Shown: piece after piece, positions 1 through 5,087 of the stretch
How the letters are laid out: each line of letters opens with the position of its first letter
How positions within the stretch are numbered: position 1 is the stretch's first letter
From: a bacterium
GTDB lineage: Bacteria; RBG-13-66-14
Assembly: GCA_026398675.1 (NCBI GenBank)
Contig: JAPLSK010000352.1
Location: 1 to 6,530, forward strand
Direction: 5' to 3'
DNA: 6,530 bases
Made by a program: the position numbers and the translations under genes
Notes under the pieces: model-generated
Told to the model about the DNA's origin: nothing
What the model saw: the letters and a program-made list of their open reading frames with translations, nothing else
Databases searched by the model: none

Positions 1-113
1 GGCGTAGGGCGGGGATTTGCCAGGGGCATAGCTCGCTTCGCTCGGTTCCTATCCCCGCCGCTTCACCCCTCTCCCTAGCCCGTAGGCGAGCCTCCCCCCA
101 GAGGGGGGAGGGG
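1..113 (-). repeat. Hairpin-rich repeat copy downstream of feoB, inverted relative to 3156-3240
   Basis: Read on the minus strand, 113 to 79 is identical over 35 bp to 3156-3190 on the plus strand. This core holds a 9-bp perfect stem (91-99 with 103-111, CCTCCCCCC/GGGGGGAGG) around a 3-nt loop, followed by CTCGCCTACGGG. Both copies then run through diverged sequence into a GGCGGGGA...TCCCCGCC inverted repeat ending in GCCCTAC. In this copy the arms are 8-16 and 51-59, with a 34-nt interior. No coding frame is credible. The stem begins 13 nt past the feoB stop and could stall transcription or protect the 3' end. It lacks a following U-run, so it is not called an intrinsic terminator. The repeat family is not identified. 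Confidence 0.8.
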
Positions 114-124
114 ATGGCTACACA

Positions 125-2515
125 TCACAGCCAGAGCGAGCCGACCAGGCGGGTGAGCCCCGCCGCGAGCCAGGCCAGCACGGTGAGGTACGCCGCGGCG
201 AAGGCCGCCCAGCGCCACTTCCCGGTCTCGCGCCTTATCACCGCCAGCACCGCCGCGCAGGGCACGTAAACCAGGACGAAGACCATGAGCGCGAGCGCCA
301 CCAGCCAGCCCCCGCCGCCGGTGCGGGCGTCCCATTCCCGTTTCAGGCAGCCCTGCAACGGGGCGGTTCCCGAATCCAGTCCGTTCTCGGAGTAGAGGAC
401 GCCGAAGGTCCCCACGATGACCTCCTTGGCGGCGAAACCGGCCACCAGGGCGGCGCTCGTCTTCCAGTCGAAACCGAGCGGTTTCATCACCACGGCCAGG
501 CCGCGGCCGATGAAGCCCAGCGGGGTATGGTAGAGCCGCTCGGCCTCCCGGTCCGCGTCAATCTCCGCCGTCCGCGCGCGGTGGGCGTCCCGGGCGGCGA
601 GGAGCCTTTCCGCGGCGTCGAGGAGGGAGTCCGCCCCCGGTGCGATCGGCACGACCGCAATCCCCGCGCCGGGCATGCGCGGCGCCGATTCCAGTGCTTC
701 CAGGCGGCGCACCGCCGCCATCAGCGCCGCGTCTTTCTCCAGCTCCGGCAGGAACCCGTCGCCGGTCGCGGCCGAGACACCCCCCGGTTCGAGGCCGAGC
801 GATGCGGCCACCGCGGCCTGCTCTCTTACGTAATCCGCGTCCGCCCCCGCCATCCGGCCGTCGAATTTCCCGCCGTTCCCCGGTTCCAGGGGGAAGGCGG
901 TGAGCGCCCAGATGACGACCATGGCCAGAAGAATCACCGTCCCCGCCTTGCGGATGTACATCCAGGCCCGGTTCCAGGCGTGCAGGAGCACCGCCTTGGC
1001 CGTGGGCGCGTGGTACGGCGGCAGCTCCATGACGAAGGGGACTTTTTCCCCTTTGAGGACGGTGGAGCGGAGGACCTTGGCGGCGATAATCGCCAGGACG
1101 ACGCCCAGAACGTAAACAGCGAAGATGACGGTCCCGGCGTAGCGCGCCGGGAAGAAGGCCCCGGCCAGCAGGATGTAAACCGGCAGCCGCGCCCCGCAGC
1201 TCATCAGCGGCACCGTCAGAATCGTCACCAGCCGGTCCCGGGGGTTCTCCAGCGTCCGGGCCGCCATCACCGCCGGCACCGTGCAGCCGAAGCCGATGAC
1301 CATGGGGATGAAGCTCTTGCCGTGCAGTCCCAGCCGGTGCATGAGCCGGTCCATAACGAAGGCGCCCCGAGCCATGTACCCCGAATCCTCCAACAGCGCG
1401 ATCATCACGAAGAGCAAGAGGATGTTGGGCACGAAGACCAGCACCCCGCCCACGCCGCCCAGGATGCCGTCCGCCACCAGGGACCGGACGAGGCCCGCCG
1501 GGATGTACGCGTTCGCCAGCCGCGAAAGCCGGCCGAACAGCCCCCCGATGACGCCCATCAGCGGCTCGCCCAGCCGGAAGGTGACCTCGAAGGTGAGCCA
1601 GAGGACGACGGCGAAGATGGGCAGGCCCCAGATGCGGTGGGTGAGGACGTGGTCTATCTTCTCCGCCGTTTTAACGCGCCCCTCGACGTTGCGGGTCAAG
1701 GTCTCGCGGATGGCCCCGGCGGCGAAACCGTAAGCCGCCTCGACGAAGTGGTCCTCGGGCTCGTGGCCCAGAAGGCCCCGCAGGCGCTCCCGGGATTCCT
1801 CCACCAGCTTCGCCAGCGGCGCGCCCGTCCCGCCGAGGTGCGCCAGGCGGCGGTGGTACTCGGAGTCGTACTCCAGGAGCTTGACCGCCTGCCAGCGCGG
1901 CGGCCCGCCCAGCGAAATCTCGGGCTGCTCCCGGAGAAACCGCTCGACCCGGGCCATCTCCCCCTCCAGGTCCCGCCCGTAGTAGACGTGGACCTCCTTG
2001 CGCGGCCCCTCGGCGGTGAACACCCGGACCACCGCCGCGAGGAGCTCGTCCAGGCCGCGCCTCTTTACGGCGACGACGGGCACCACCGGGCAGCCCAAAA
2101 GCTCCGCCAGCGCCGCCGTGTCCAGCGTGTCGCCCCGCGACTCCACCACGTCCATCATGTTCACCGTCACCACCAGCGGCAGGCCGAGCTCCAGGAGCTG
2201 GGTGGTGAGGTAGAGGTTGCGCTCGAGGTTGGAGCCGTCGAGGATGTTGACGATGACGTCGGGCTCGCCGGAGGTGATGAAATCCCGGGCCACGAGCTGG
2301 TCCGGGGTGAGCGGGGAGAGGGAGTAGGTGCCGGGGAGGTCGGTGATTTCGAGATCGTGGCCGTCGAAGATGCGGCGGCCCATGCGCCGCTCGACGGTCA
2401 CGCCGGGCCAGTTGCCCACCTGCTGGTGGCCGCCGGTCAGCGCGTTGAAAAGCGCCGTCTTGCCGCAGTTGGGGTTGCCGGCGATGGCGACCCGGATGGT
2501 GCGATTATCCGCCAT
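125..2515 (-). CDS. feoB: Ferrous iron transport protein B (FeoB)
   Basis: This is the inner-membrane Fe(II) transporter with an N-terminal nucleotide-binding G domain, 796 aa. The G motifs are visible: G1 GNPNCGKT (13-20), the G2 threonine in GVTVE (about 38-42), G3 DLPG (59-62) and G4 NMMD (119-122). A helical linker region follows to about residue 280. The polytopic membrane part has the two gate motifs: GFGCTVPA with Cys411 and PLMSCGARLPVY with Cys440. The C-terminal conserved block GFAAKEVIVGTFGVLY and the final VPCAA...RRETGKW region are intact. An unusually long hydrophilic segment (about 544-663) splits the membrane domain. It is Ala/Glu/Arg-rich, probably helical, and longer than the loop seen in many FeoBs. 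The ATG at 2515 places the P-loop at the normal distance, although it lacks a clear Shine-Dalgarno. The gene follows feoA by 58 nt. Family assignment is essentially certain. Confidence 0.97.
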   Translation of the reverse strand: MADNRTIRVAIAGNPNCGKTALFNALTGGHQQVGNWPGVTVERRMGRRIFDGHDLEITDLPGTYSLSPLTPDQLVARDFITSGEPDVIVNILDGSNLERNLYLTTQLLELGLPLVVTVNMMDVVESRGDTLDTAALAELLGCPVVPVVAVKRRGLDELLAAVVRVFTAEGPRKEVHVYYGRDLEGEMARVERFLREQPEISLGGPPRWQAVKLLEYDSEYHRRLAHLGGTGAPLAKLVEESRERLRGLLGHEPEDHFVEAAYGFAAGAIRETLTRNVEGRVKTAEKIDHVLTHRIWGLPIFAVVLWLTFEVTFRLGEPLMGVIGGLFGRLSRLANAYIPAGLVRSLVADGILGGVGGVLVFVPNILLLFVMIALLEDSGYMARGAFVMDRLMHRLGLHGKSFIPMVIGFGCTVPAVMAARTLENPRDRLVTILTVPLMSCGARLPVYILLAGAFFPARYAGTVIFAVYVLGVVLAIIAAKVLRSTVLKGEKVPFVMELPPYHAPTAKAVLLHAWNRAWMYIRKAGTVILLAMVVIWALTAFPLEPGNGGKFDGRMAGADADYVREQAAVAASLGLEPGGVSAATGDGFLPELEKDAALMAAVRRLEALESAPRMPGAGIAVVPIAPGADSLLDAAERLLAARDAHRARTAEIDADREAERLYHTPLGFIGRGLAVVMKPLGFDWKTSAALVAGFAAKEVIVGTFGVLYSENGLDSGTAPLQGCLKREWDARTGGGGWLVALALMVFVLVYVPCAAVLAVIRRETGKWRWAAFAAAYLTVLAWLAAGLTRLVGSLWL

Positions 2516-2526
2516 AGAATTTTTGG

Positions 2527-2551
2527 AAAAAGGAGAGGCCCATCCCTCTCC
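2527..2551 (-). terminator. Attenuator-like hairpin plus U5 between feoA and feoB
   Basis: Read on the minus strand, GGAGAGG (2551-2545), a 6-nt loop and CCTCTCC (2538-2532) form a perfect 7-bp GC-rich stem followed at once by TTTTT (2531-2527). That is the layout of an intrinsic terminator, inside the 58-nt gap between the feoA stop and the feoB ATG. Since feoB has no obvious promoter of its own here, partial read-through would make FeoA more abundant than FeoB. It may instead affect feoB translation, because it sits just upstream of a start with no good Shine-Dalgarno. The arms resemble the CCTCTCC/GGAGAGG motif of the repeats at 3039-3059, so it could be a repeat remnant. The structure is visible; the function is inferred. 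Confidence 0.45.
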
Positions 2552-2573
2552 CCTCGTGAAAACGAACGGACCG

Positions 2574-2873
2574 CTACTCCACCCGGCGCACGTCCACCTT
2601 GCGGGCCAGGCCGAAGCCCAGGGCCAGGCGGGTGTCGCCCACGCGGATGATGAGCGGGAACGTTTCCTCGACGACGGCCCGGACGCCCGCGGCCAACCCC
2701 AGTTCGCAGAGCCGCATCCGCGCCGTTTGACCGCCGTGAATGGCGATGACCTCGAAGTCGTCGCCGGGGGCCAGGTCCTCGATGCAGAGCGCCTCGCCGG
2801 GCCGCCTCTCGACCACGCGGCCGAAGCCGGGGTGTCCTCCGATGCGGTGCGTGTCGCCGTGGCCGTGTCTCAT
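2574..2873 (-). CDS. feoA: Ferrous iron transport protein A (FeoA), SH3-like
   Basis: FeoA is a small cytoplasmic SH3-fold protein that supports FeoB-dependent Fe(II) uptake, probably by binding it. The core (about residues 27-99) matches the family pattern: an L-x-D-L-x-P-G opening, V-x-x-I-x-G, an R-M-R-L-C-E-L-G-L-x-x-G block, and a final segment LALGFGLARKVDVRRVE equivalent to the usual LRxxEAxxIxV ending. I chose the ATG at 2873 (99 aa). AAGGTGG lies 5 nt upstream as Shine-Dalgarno, and the next in-frame upstream start (TTG at 2903) falls inside a palindrome at the expected transcription start. Ahead of the core is a roughly 25-residue extension rich in His and Gly (His3, 5, 9 and 14), which is unusual since FeoA is commonly about 75 aa. 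First gene of the feo operon. Confidence 0.93.
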   Translation of the reverse strand: MRHGHGDTHRIGGHPGFGRVVERRPGEALCIEDLAPGDDFEVIAIHGGQTARMRLCELGLAAGVRAVVEETFPLIIRVGDTRLALGFGLARKVDVRRVE

Positions 2874-2886
2874 CTGATCCACCTTA

Positions 2887-2903
2887 TTGAGAAGTATTCT
2901 CAA
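2887..2903 (-). promoter_or_regulatory. Candidate Fur-type operator of feoAB
   Basis: TTGAGAATACTTCTCAA is a perfect 7-3-7 inverted repeat on the minus strand. Its inner 15 bp agree with the Fur 7-1-7 consensus TGATAATnATTATCA at 11 of 14 defined positions. It lies 13 nt upstream of the feoA ATG, just downstream of the -10 box, so it overlaps the predicted transcription start. A repressor bound there would block initiation. Fur control of feo is well established in many bacteria. Which regulator binds here is inference; no regulator gene is in the window. Confidence 0.6.
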
Positions 2904-2905
2904 AC

Positions 2906-2924
2906 ACAGTTTAGCCTAAATTAG
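2906..2924 (-). promoter_or_regulatory. Second palindrome, DtxR/IdeR-like, over the feoA -10 region
   Basis: The minus strand reads CTAATTTAGGCTAAACTGT. Its centre TTAGGCTAA is exactly the middle nine bases of the DtxR/IdeR consensus TTAGGTTAGGCTAACCTAA, and 13 of 19 positions agree overall. The flanks match poorly. On the plus strand, two short palindromes overlap here: TTTAG-C-CTAAA (2910-2920) and CTAA-A-TTAG (2916-2924). The site covers the -10 box and part of the spacer, a good place for a repressor. The AT-rich background raises the chance of coincidence, so this is a weaker call than the adjacent 7-3-7 palindrome. Confidence 0.35.
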
Positions 2925-2936
2925 ATTAAATGTCAA
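2908..2936 (-). promoter_or_regulatory. Sigma-70-type promoter of feoAB
   Basis: On the minus strand a consensus -35 box TTGACA (2936-2931) is followed by a 17-nt spacer and TAAACT (2913-2908), which matches 4 of 6 -10 positions. The expected transcription start is near 2901, giving a leader of about 28 nt before the feoA ATG at 2873. The stretch from about 2885 to 2965 is clearly more AT-rich than the surrounding GC-rich DNA, as expected of a promoter. It supports feoAB as a transcription unit separate from the nqr genes. Confidence 0.7.
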
Positions 2937-2959
2937 TAGAAGGGACGTAACGGCCCAAT

Positions 2960-2980
2960 AAAAAAGCGTCCCGACGGGCG
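2960..2980 (-). terminator. Weak intrinsic terminator upstream of the feo promoter
   Basis: Minus strand: CGCCC, loop GTC, then GGG, a one-base bulge (A) and CG, followed after one C by TTTTTT. The stem is short (5 bp with a bulge), but the uninterrupted U6 is characteristic. It ends 23 nt before the feoA -35 box and would stop transcripts arriving from the repeat region, backing up the stronger terminator at 3348-3375. Confidence 0.4.
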
Positions 2981-2992
2981 TGGTGAGGTCTT

Positions 2993-3084
2993 CCGCATGT
3001 CCCCTCCCCCCTCTGGGGGGAGGGTCAGGGAGAGGGGTCCTCTCCCTTCGAGGGAGAGGCGCACCTACGGGCTAGGGTGAGTGG
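2993..3084 (+). repeat. Intergenic repeat copy with nested hairpins
   Basis: The first 31 bp (2993-3023) are exactly repeated at 3148-3178. They contain the 9-bp stem CCTCCCCCC/GGGGGGAGG (3003-3011 with 3015-3023, loop TCT). A second perfect hairpin follows, CCTCTCCCT/AGGGAGAGG (3039-3047 with 3051-3059, loop TCG), then a CACCTACGGGCTAGGG tail like the CGCCTACGGG tail of the other copies. Compared with the copy at 3148, about 35 bp including the second hairpin lie between the core stem and this tail. No coding potential is seen. Confidence 0.75.
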
Positions 3085-3089
3085 TGAAG

Positions 3090-3147
3090 CCGCCCCCCTC
3101 TCCCCGTGGGAGGAGCATTCACTCACGGGGCTAGGGGGTGAGGGCTG
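3090..3147 (+). repeat. Diverged repeat unit, CCCCGTG/CACGGGG hairpin
   Basis: A 7-bp perfect inverted repeat (3102-3108 with 3124-3130) surrounds a 15-nt interior and is followed by GGCTAGGGGGTGAGGG, similar to the CGGGCTAGGGTGAG tail at 3069-3080. It looks like a related but rearranged unit lying between the two exact 31-bp copies. Family unknown; listed because it fills the gap between the other repeats. Confidence 0.5.
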
Positions 3148-3240
3148 CCGCATGTCCCCTCCCCCCTCTGGGGGGAGGCTCGCCTACGGGTCAGGGAGGG
3201 GGGTAATTCGCGGCGGGGAAAGGATTCCCCGCCCTACATT
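3148..3240 (+). repeat. Intergenic repeat copy, partner of the inverted copy at 1-113
   Basis: 3148-3178 duplicates 2993-3023 exactly, and 3156-3190 equals the reverse complement of 79-113 exactly (35 bp). After a diverged stretch, a 9-bp perfect stem GGCGGGGAA/TTCCCCGCC (3212-3220 with 3225-3233, loop AGGA) leads to GCCCTACA. The left-hand copy near feoB has the same order of parts: CCTCCCCCC stem, CGCCTACGGG, GGCGGGGA stem, GCCCTAC. This consistent order suggests a defined element of roughly 90-110 bp rather than random low-complexity DNA. Confidence 0.75.
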
Positions 3241-3261
3241 TATCGTTAACGACGATTTGAC

Positions 3262-3315
3262 GTAGGGGCGACCGTCCACGGTCGCCCGCGGGCGGGTCAA
3301 GAGACCCGCCCCTAC
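3262..3315. repeat. 54-bp double-hairpin element with GTAGGGGC/GCCCCTAC ends
   Basis: The ends form an 8-bp perfect inverted repeat (3262-3269 and 3308-3315). Inside are two perfect dyads: GGGCGACCGT/ACGGTCGCCC (3266-3275 with 3278-3287) and GGGCGGGTC/GACCCGCCC (3290-3298 with 3303-3311, loop AAGA). The terminal repeat overlaps the outer arms, so the element can fold either as one large stem or as two hairpins. It looks like a miniature inverted-repeat or REP-like element. I recall similar GTAGGGGCG-type repeats in genomes from metagenomes, but cannot verify a match here. Confidence 0.7.
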
Positions 3316-3347
3316 ATCATCGCAGCTTTGGGGTAAGGGCTGCCTTT

Positions 3348-3375
3348 AAAAAACGGGCGCCCCGAAGGACACCCG
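3348..3375 (-). terminator. Rho-independent terminator of the nqr unit (UUCG loop)
   Basis: On the minus strand CGGGTGTCC (3375-3367), loop TTCG (3366-3363) and GGGCGCCCG (3362-3354) make a 9-bp stem with two G-T wobbles, closed by C-G on the extra-stable UUCG tetraloop and followed directly by TTTTTT (3353-3348). It begins 20 nt past the nqrE stop. This is a textbook intrinsic terminator and marks nqrE as the last gene of its transcription unit. Confidence 0.9.
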
Positions 3376-3395
3376 CGCCAATCCTCATCCCCGGC

Positions 3396-3968
3396 TCAGA
3401 TCAGGCCCGTAAGCCCGATGAAGGCCATGGCCATGATGCCGGCGGAAATCATCGTTATCCCCGGCCCCTTCAGCCCCGCGGGGATGTCCGACTTCTCGAT
3501 TTTTTCCCGGATGCCCGCCAGCGCGGTAATCGCCAGCATCCACCCCAGCCCCGAGCCGATGCCGTACCCCACCGTCTCCAGGAAGCCGTACCCCCGCAGG
3601 ACCATGAACAGGCTCACCCCGAGGATGGCGCAGTTAACCGCGATGAGCGCCAGGAACACCCCGAAGGAGGCGTAGAGGTCGGGGGAGAACCGTTCGATGG
3701 CCAGCTCGAGCACCTGGGTGATGGCCGCGATGACCACGATGAAGATGATGAACTGGAGGTGCTCCACGCCGTAGGGCTCCAGGAGGTAGTGCTGGATGGC
3801 CCAGTTGGCCGCCGAGGTCAGCGTCATCACCAGCGTCACCGCCAGCCCCATGCCGAAGGCGGTTTTCACGTCCCGGCTGACGGCGATGAAGGGGCACATG
3901 CCCAGGAAGTTGGTGAGGGCGATGTTGTTGGTGAAGGTGGCGGCGAAAAGGATTACCAGGGCCTGCAT
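3396..3968 (-). CDS. nqrE: Na+-translocating NADH:quinone reductase subunit E (NqrE)
   Basis: This is an integral membrane subunit of Na+-NQR, 190 aa (family about 200), with about six hydrophobic segments. NqrE and NqrD form an inverted pair in the membrane core that holds an iron-sulfur centre between conserved cysteines. Here the likely ligands are Cys25 (FLGMC) and Cys113 (VNCAI). The paralogue RnfA is very similar. I favour NqrE because of FLGMCxFxAVS, TAFGxGxAVT, VNCAI, FMVxRxYxF, GWMLAIxALAG and DIPAGLxGxGIT, and because an nqrF lies upstream. One departure: FLALIAVNC replaces the usual FLPLITVNC, losing a Pro and a Thr next to the second cysteine. The ATG lies 2 nt after the TAG of the propeller gene, with AAGGGGGAG as Shine-Dalgarno inside that gene's end, so translation is probably coupled. 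A strong terminator follows. Confidence 0.92.
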   Translation of the reverse strand: MQALVILFAATFTNNIALTNFLGMCPFIAVSRDVKTAFGMGLAVTLVMTLTSAANWAIQHYLLEPYGVEHLQFIIFIVVIAAITQVLELAIERFSPDLYASFGVFLALIAVNCAILGVSLFMVLRGYGFLETVGYGIGSGLGWMLAITALAGIREKIEKSDIPAGLKGPGITMISAGIMAMAFIGLTGLI

Positions 3969-3970
3969 GG

Positions 3971-4999
3971 CTACTCCCCCTTGACGACGGCCCAGGTCGG
4001 CTCGCCGTCGTAGGTCGCGTTATCCGTCAGCTTGATTTCCACCGGAGACTCGGAAAACCCCTCCCCGAACAGGACAATCTCCGCGGTCGGGTCGCCCTCG
4101 ACGGCCGTCTGGCCGATGAACCAGTCCCCGCCGGCGGGGTCGGGCGCGAGGTTGAAACGATCCGGCTCCAGGGGCCGGGAGGAAAGGACCGTCTCCGTGG
4201 GGGCGTCCATCCGGGCGCAGTAGTTCCAATCCCCCTCCCGGTACGGGACGAGAAGGGTGCCGTCGGGGAAGCGGCGGAGCGGGCCGACGACCTCGTCTCC
4301 GGGGGTGGAAAGGTCCGAGGTGACCAGGGCGTCGTGAACGAAAATCAGCCCGGCGGGGAAGGACGACACCTCCGCCGACCAGGGCTCGTAGCGGCAGACT
4401 ACCCCGAAGCCCGCCACGTGGCACGGCCAGCGGTAGTCTCCCGGCTCCAGGCTCTGCGGCTCGACGGTTTTATAATCCAAATCGTAGTAGTAGACGGCGA
4501 AGCTGTACCGCCGCCCGGCCAGGTGCTCCAGCTCCTCGGTGCTCCCGGCGAAGAGCCCCACCGTGCCGTAGTCAATGGCCTCGTAGGAGGAGAAATAAAT
4601 CCGCTCGCCGTCGGCGGACCACGAGAGGTCGCCCTCGAAGCCGGGGGTGTCGGTGAGTTTGTCCCAGAGCCGGTCGTTCAGGTCCATCAGGTAGAGGTCG
4701 GGCTGTCCGTACATCTCGCTCACCCAGGCCAGGTAGCGCCCGTCCGGTGAAAGGGCGGGAGACCGGTCCGCGCACTCGTTATAGGTCACCCGGTCCGGGC
4801 AGCCCGCGTCCAGGTCCATCACGTAGATTTCGAGGTCGCCCTCGCAATCGGAGACCCAGGCCACGCGGCCGGAGAGGCCGTTTTCGGCGCACAGGGCGGC
4901 TATTCCCGCGCCGGAGGCGGCCAGGGCGGGATCGGTTTCATCCTGAGCCGCCGCGGCGGCGGTCAACATCGCTAAGAGGCAGAGAAATACTGGTTTCAT
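3971..4999 (-). CDS. Exported TolB/PD40-like beta-propeller protein of unknown role
   Basis: 342 aa. The N-terminus (Met-Lys, a hydrophobic run, then TAAAAA before Gln19-Asp) reads as a Sec signal peptide cleaved near residue 18. No lipobox cysteine is present at the cleavage site. Residues about 43-140 hold three TolB-type blades: GDLEIYVMDLD (54-64), then SPALSPDGRYLAWVS...DLYLMDLN (80-108), then GDLSWSADGERIYFSS (123-138). A matching C-terminal piece, LTDNATYDGEPTW, lies at 324-336. The middle is too diverged to assign blades. The mature part has seven cysteines (37, 52, 67, 76, 193, 202, 261), suggesting disulfides in the envelope. AGGCGGTG precedes the ATG. The gene sits between nqrF and nqrE and is tightly joined to nqrE, so it is co-transcribed with NQR genes. 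It is not TolB itself: no tol/pal genes are nearby and the length is shorter. Function unknown. Confidence 0.8.
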   Translation of the reverse strand: MKPVFLCLLAMLTAAAAAQDETDPALAASGAGIAALCAENGLSGRVAWVSDCEGDLEIYVMDLDAGCPDRVTYNECADRSPALSPDGRYLAWVSEMYGQPDLYLMDLNDRLWDKLTDTPGFEGDLSWSADGERIYFSSYEAIDYGTVGLFAGSTEELEHLAGRRYSFAVYYYDLDYKTVEPQSLEPGDYRWPCHVAGFGVVCRYEPWSAEVSSFPAGLIFVHDALVTSDLSTPGDEVVGPLRRFPDGTLLVPYREGDWNYCARMDAPTETVLSSRPLEPDRFNLAPDPAGGDWFIGQTAVEGDPTAEIVLFGEGFSESPVEIKLTDNATYDGEPTWAVVKGE

Positions 5000-5087
5000 C
5001 GCACCGCCTAAAGGTATCGCTCGCGGCGAAGGTCGTCGGATGACTGAAACTCAACCTCGCGGAACCGGGGTGCAGCGCCCCGCGCTG
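5000..5087 (-). other. Intercistronic spacer with a hairpin at the nqrF stop codon
   Basis: GCAGCGC/GCGCTGC (5072-5078 with 5082-5088, loop CCC) is a perfect 7-bp stem whose first paired base is the last base of the nqrF stop codon. No U-run follows, so it is not an intrinsic terminator. It could stabilise the nqrF message end or cause a pause that lowers downstream expression. The rest of the 88-nt gap shows no clear promoter, only the Shine-Dalgarno for the propeller gene. Confidence 0.5.

Noticed and set aside
79..113. Intrinsic terminator of feoB
   Set aside because: The stem is strong, but no T-run follows on the minus strand, and the same sequence recurs elsewhere as a repeat.
527..2650. 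Very long plus-strand open frame antisense to feoB (about 700 codons)
   Set aside because: Its translation is dominated by Arg, Pro, His, Gln and Asp with no domain or membrane pattern. It is the mirror of the GC-rich FeoB codons on the opposite strand, which encode every FeoB motif.
2574..2903. Longer FeoA starting at TTG 2903
   Set aside because: The TTG lies within the perfect palindrome at the expected transcription start and has no Shine-Dalgarno. The ATG at 2873 has AAGGTGG at proper spacing.
2328..2924. Plus-strand open frame across feoA and the start of feoB
   Set aside because: It runs antisense to both genes and through the feoA promoter, with a composition unlike a real protein.
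3077..3265. Small plus-strand open frame in the intergenic region
   Set aside because: It is made entirely of the hairpin repeats, and its Ser/Gly/Pro-rich translation has no support as a gene.
2993..3320. CRISPR array
   Set aside because: Only two exact 31-bp copies occur, separated by about 125 bp of other hairpins, with no regular spacers and no cas genes.
3396..3968. Assignment as RnfA/RsxA instead of NqrE
   Set aside because: The families are close, but VNCAI, FMVxR, GWMLAI and DIPAGLxGxGIT read as NqrE, and an NqrF is encoded in the same unit.
4334..4750. Plus-strand open frame antisense to the propeller gene
   Set aside because: It has shadow-type composition, while the opposite strand carries a signal peptide and recognisable blades.
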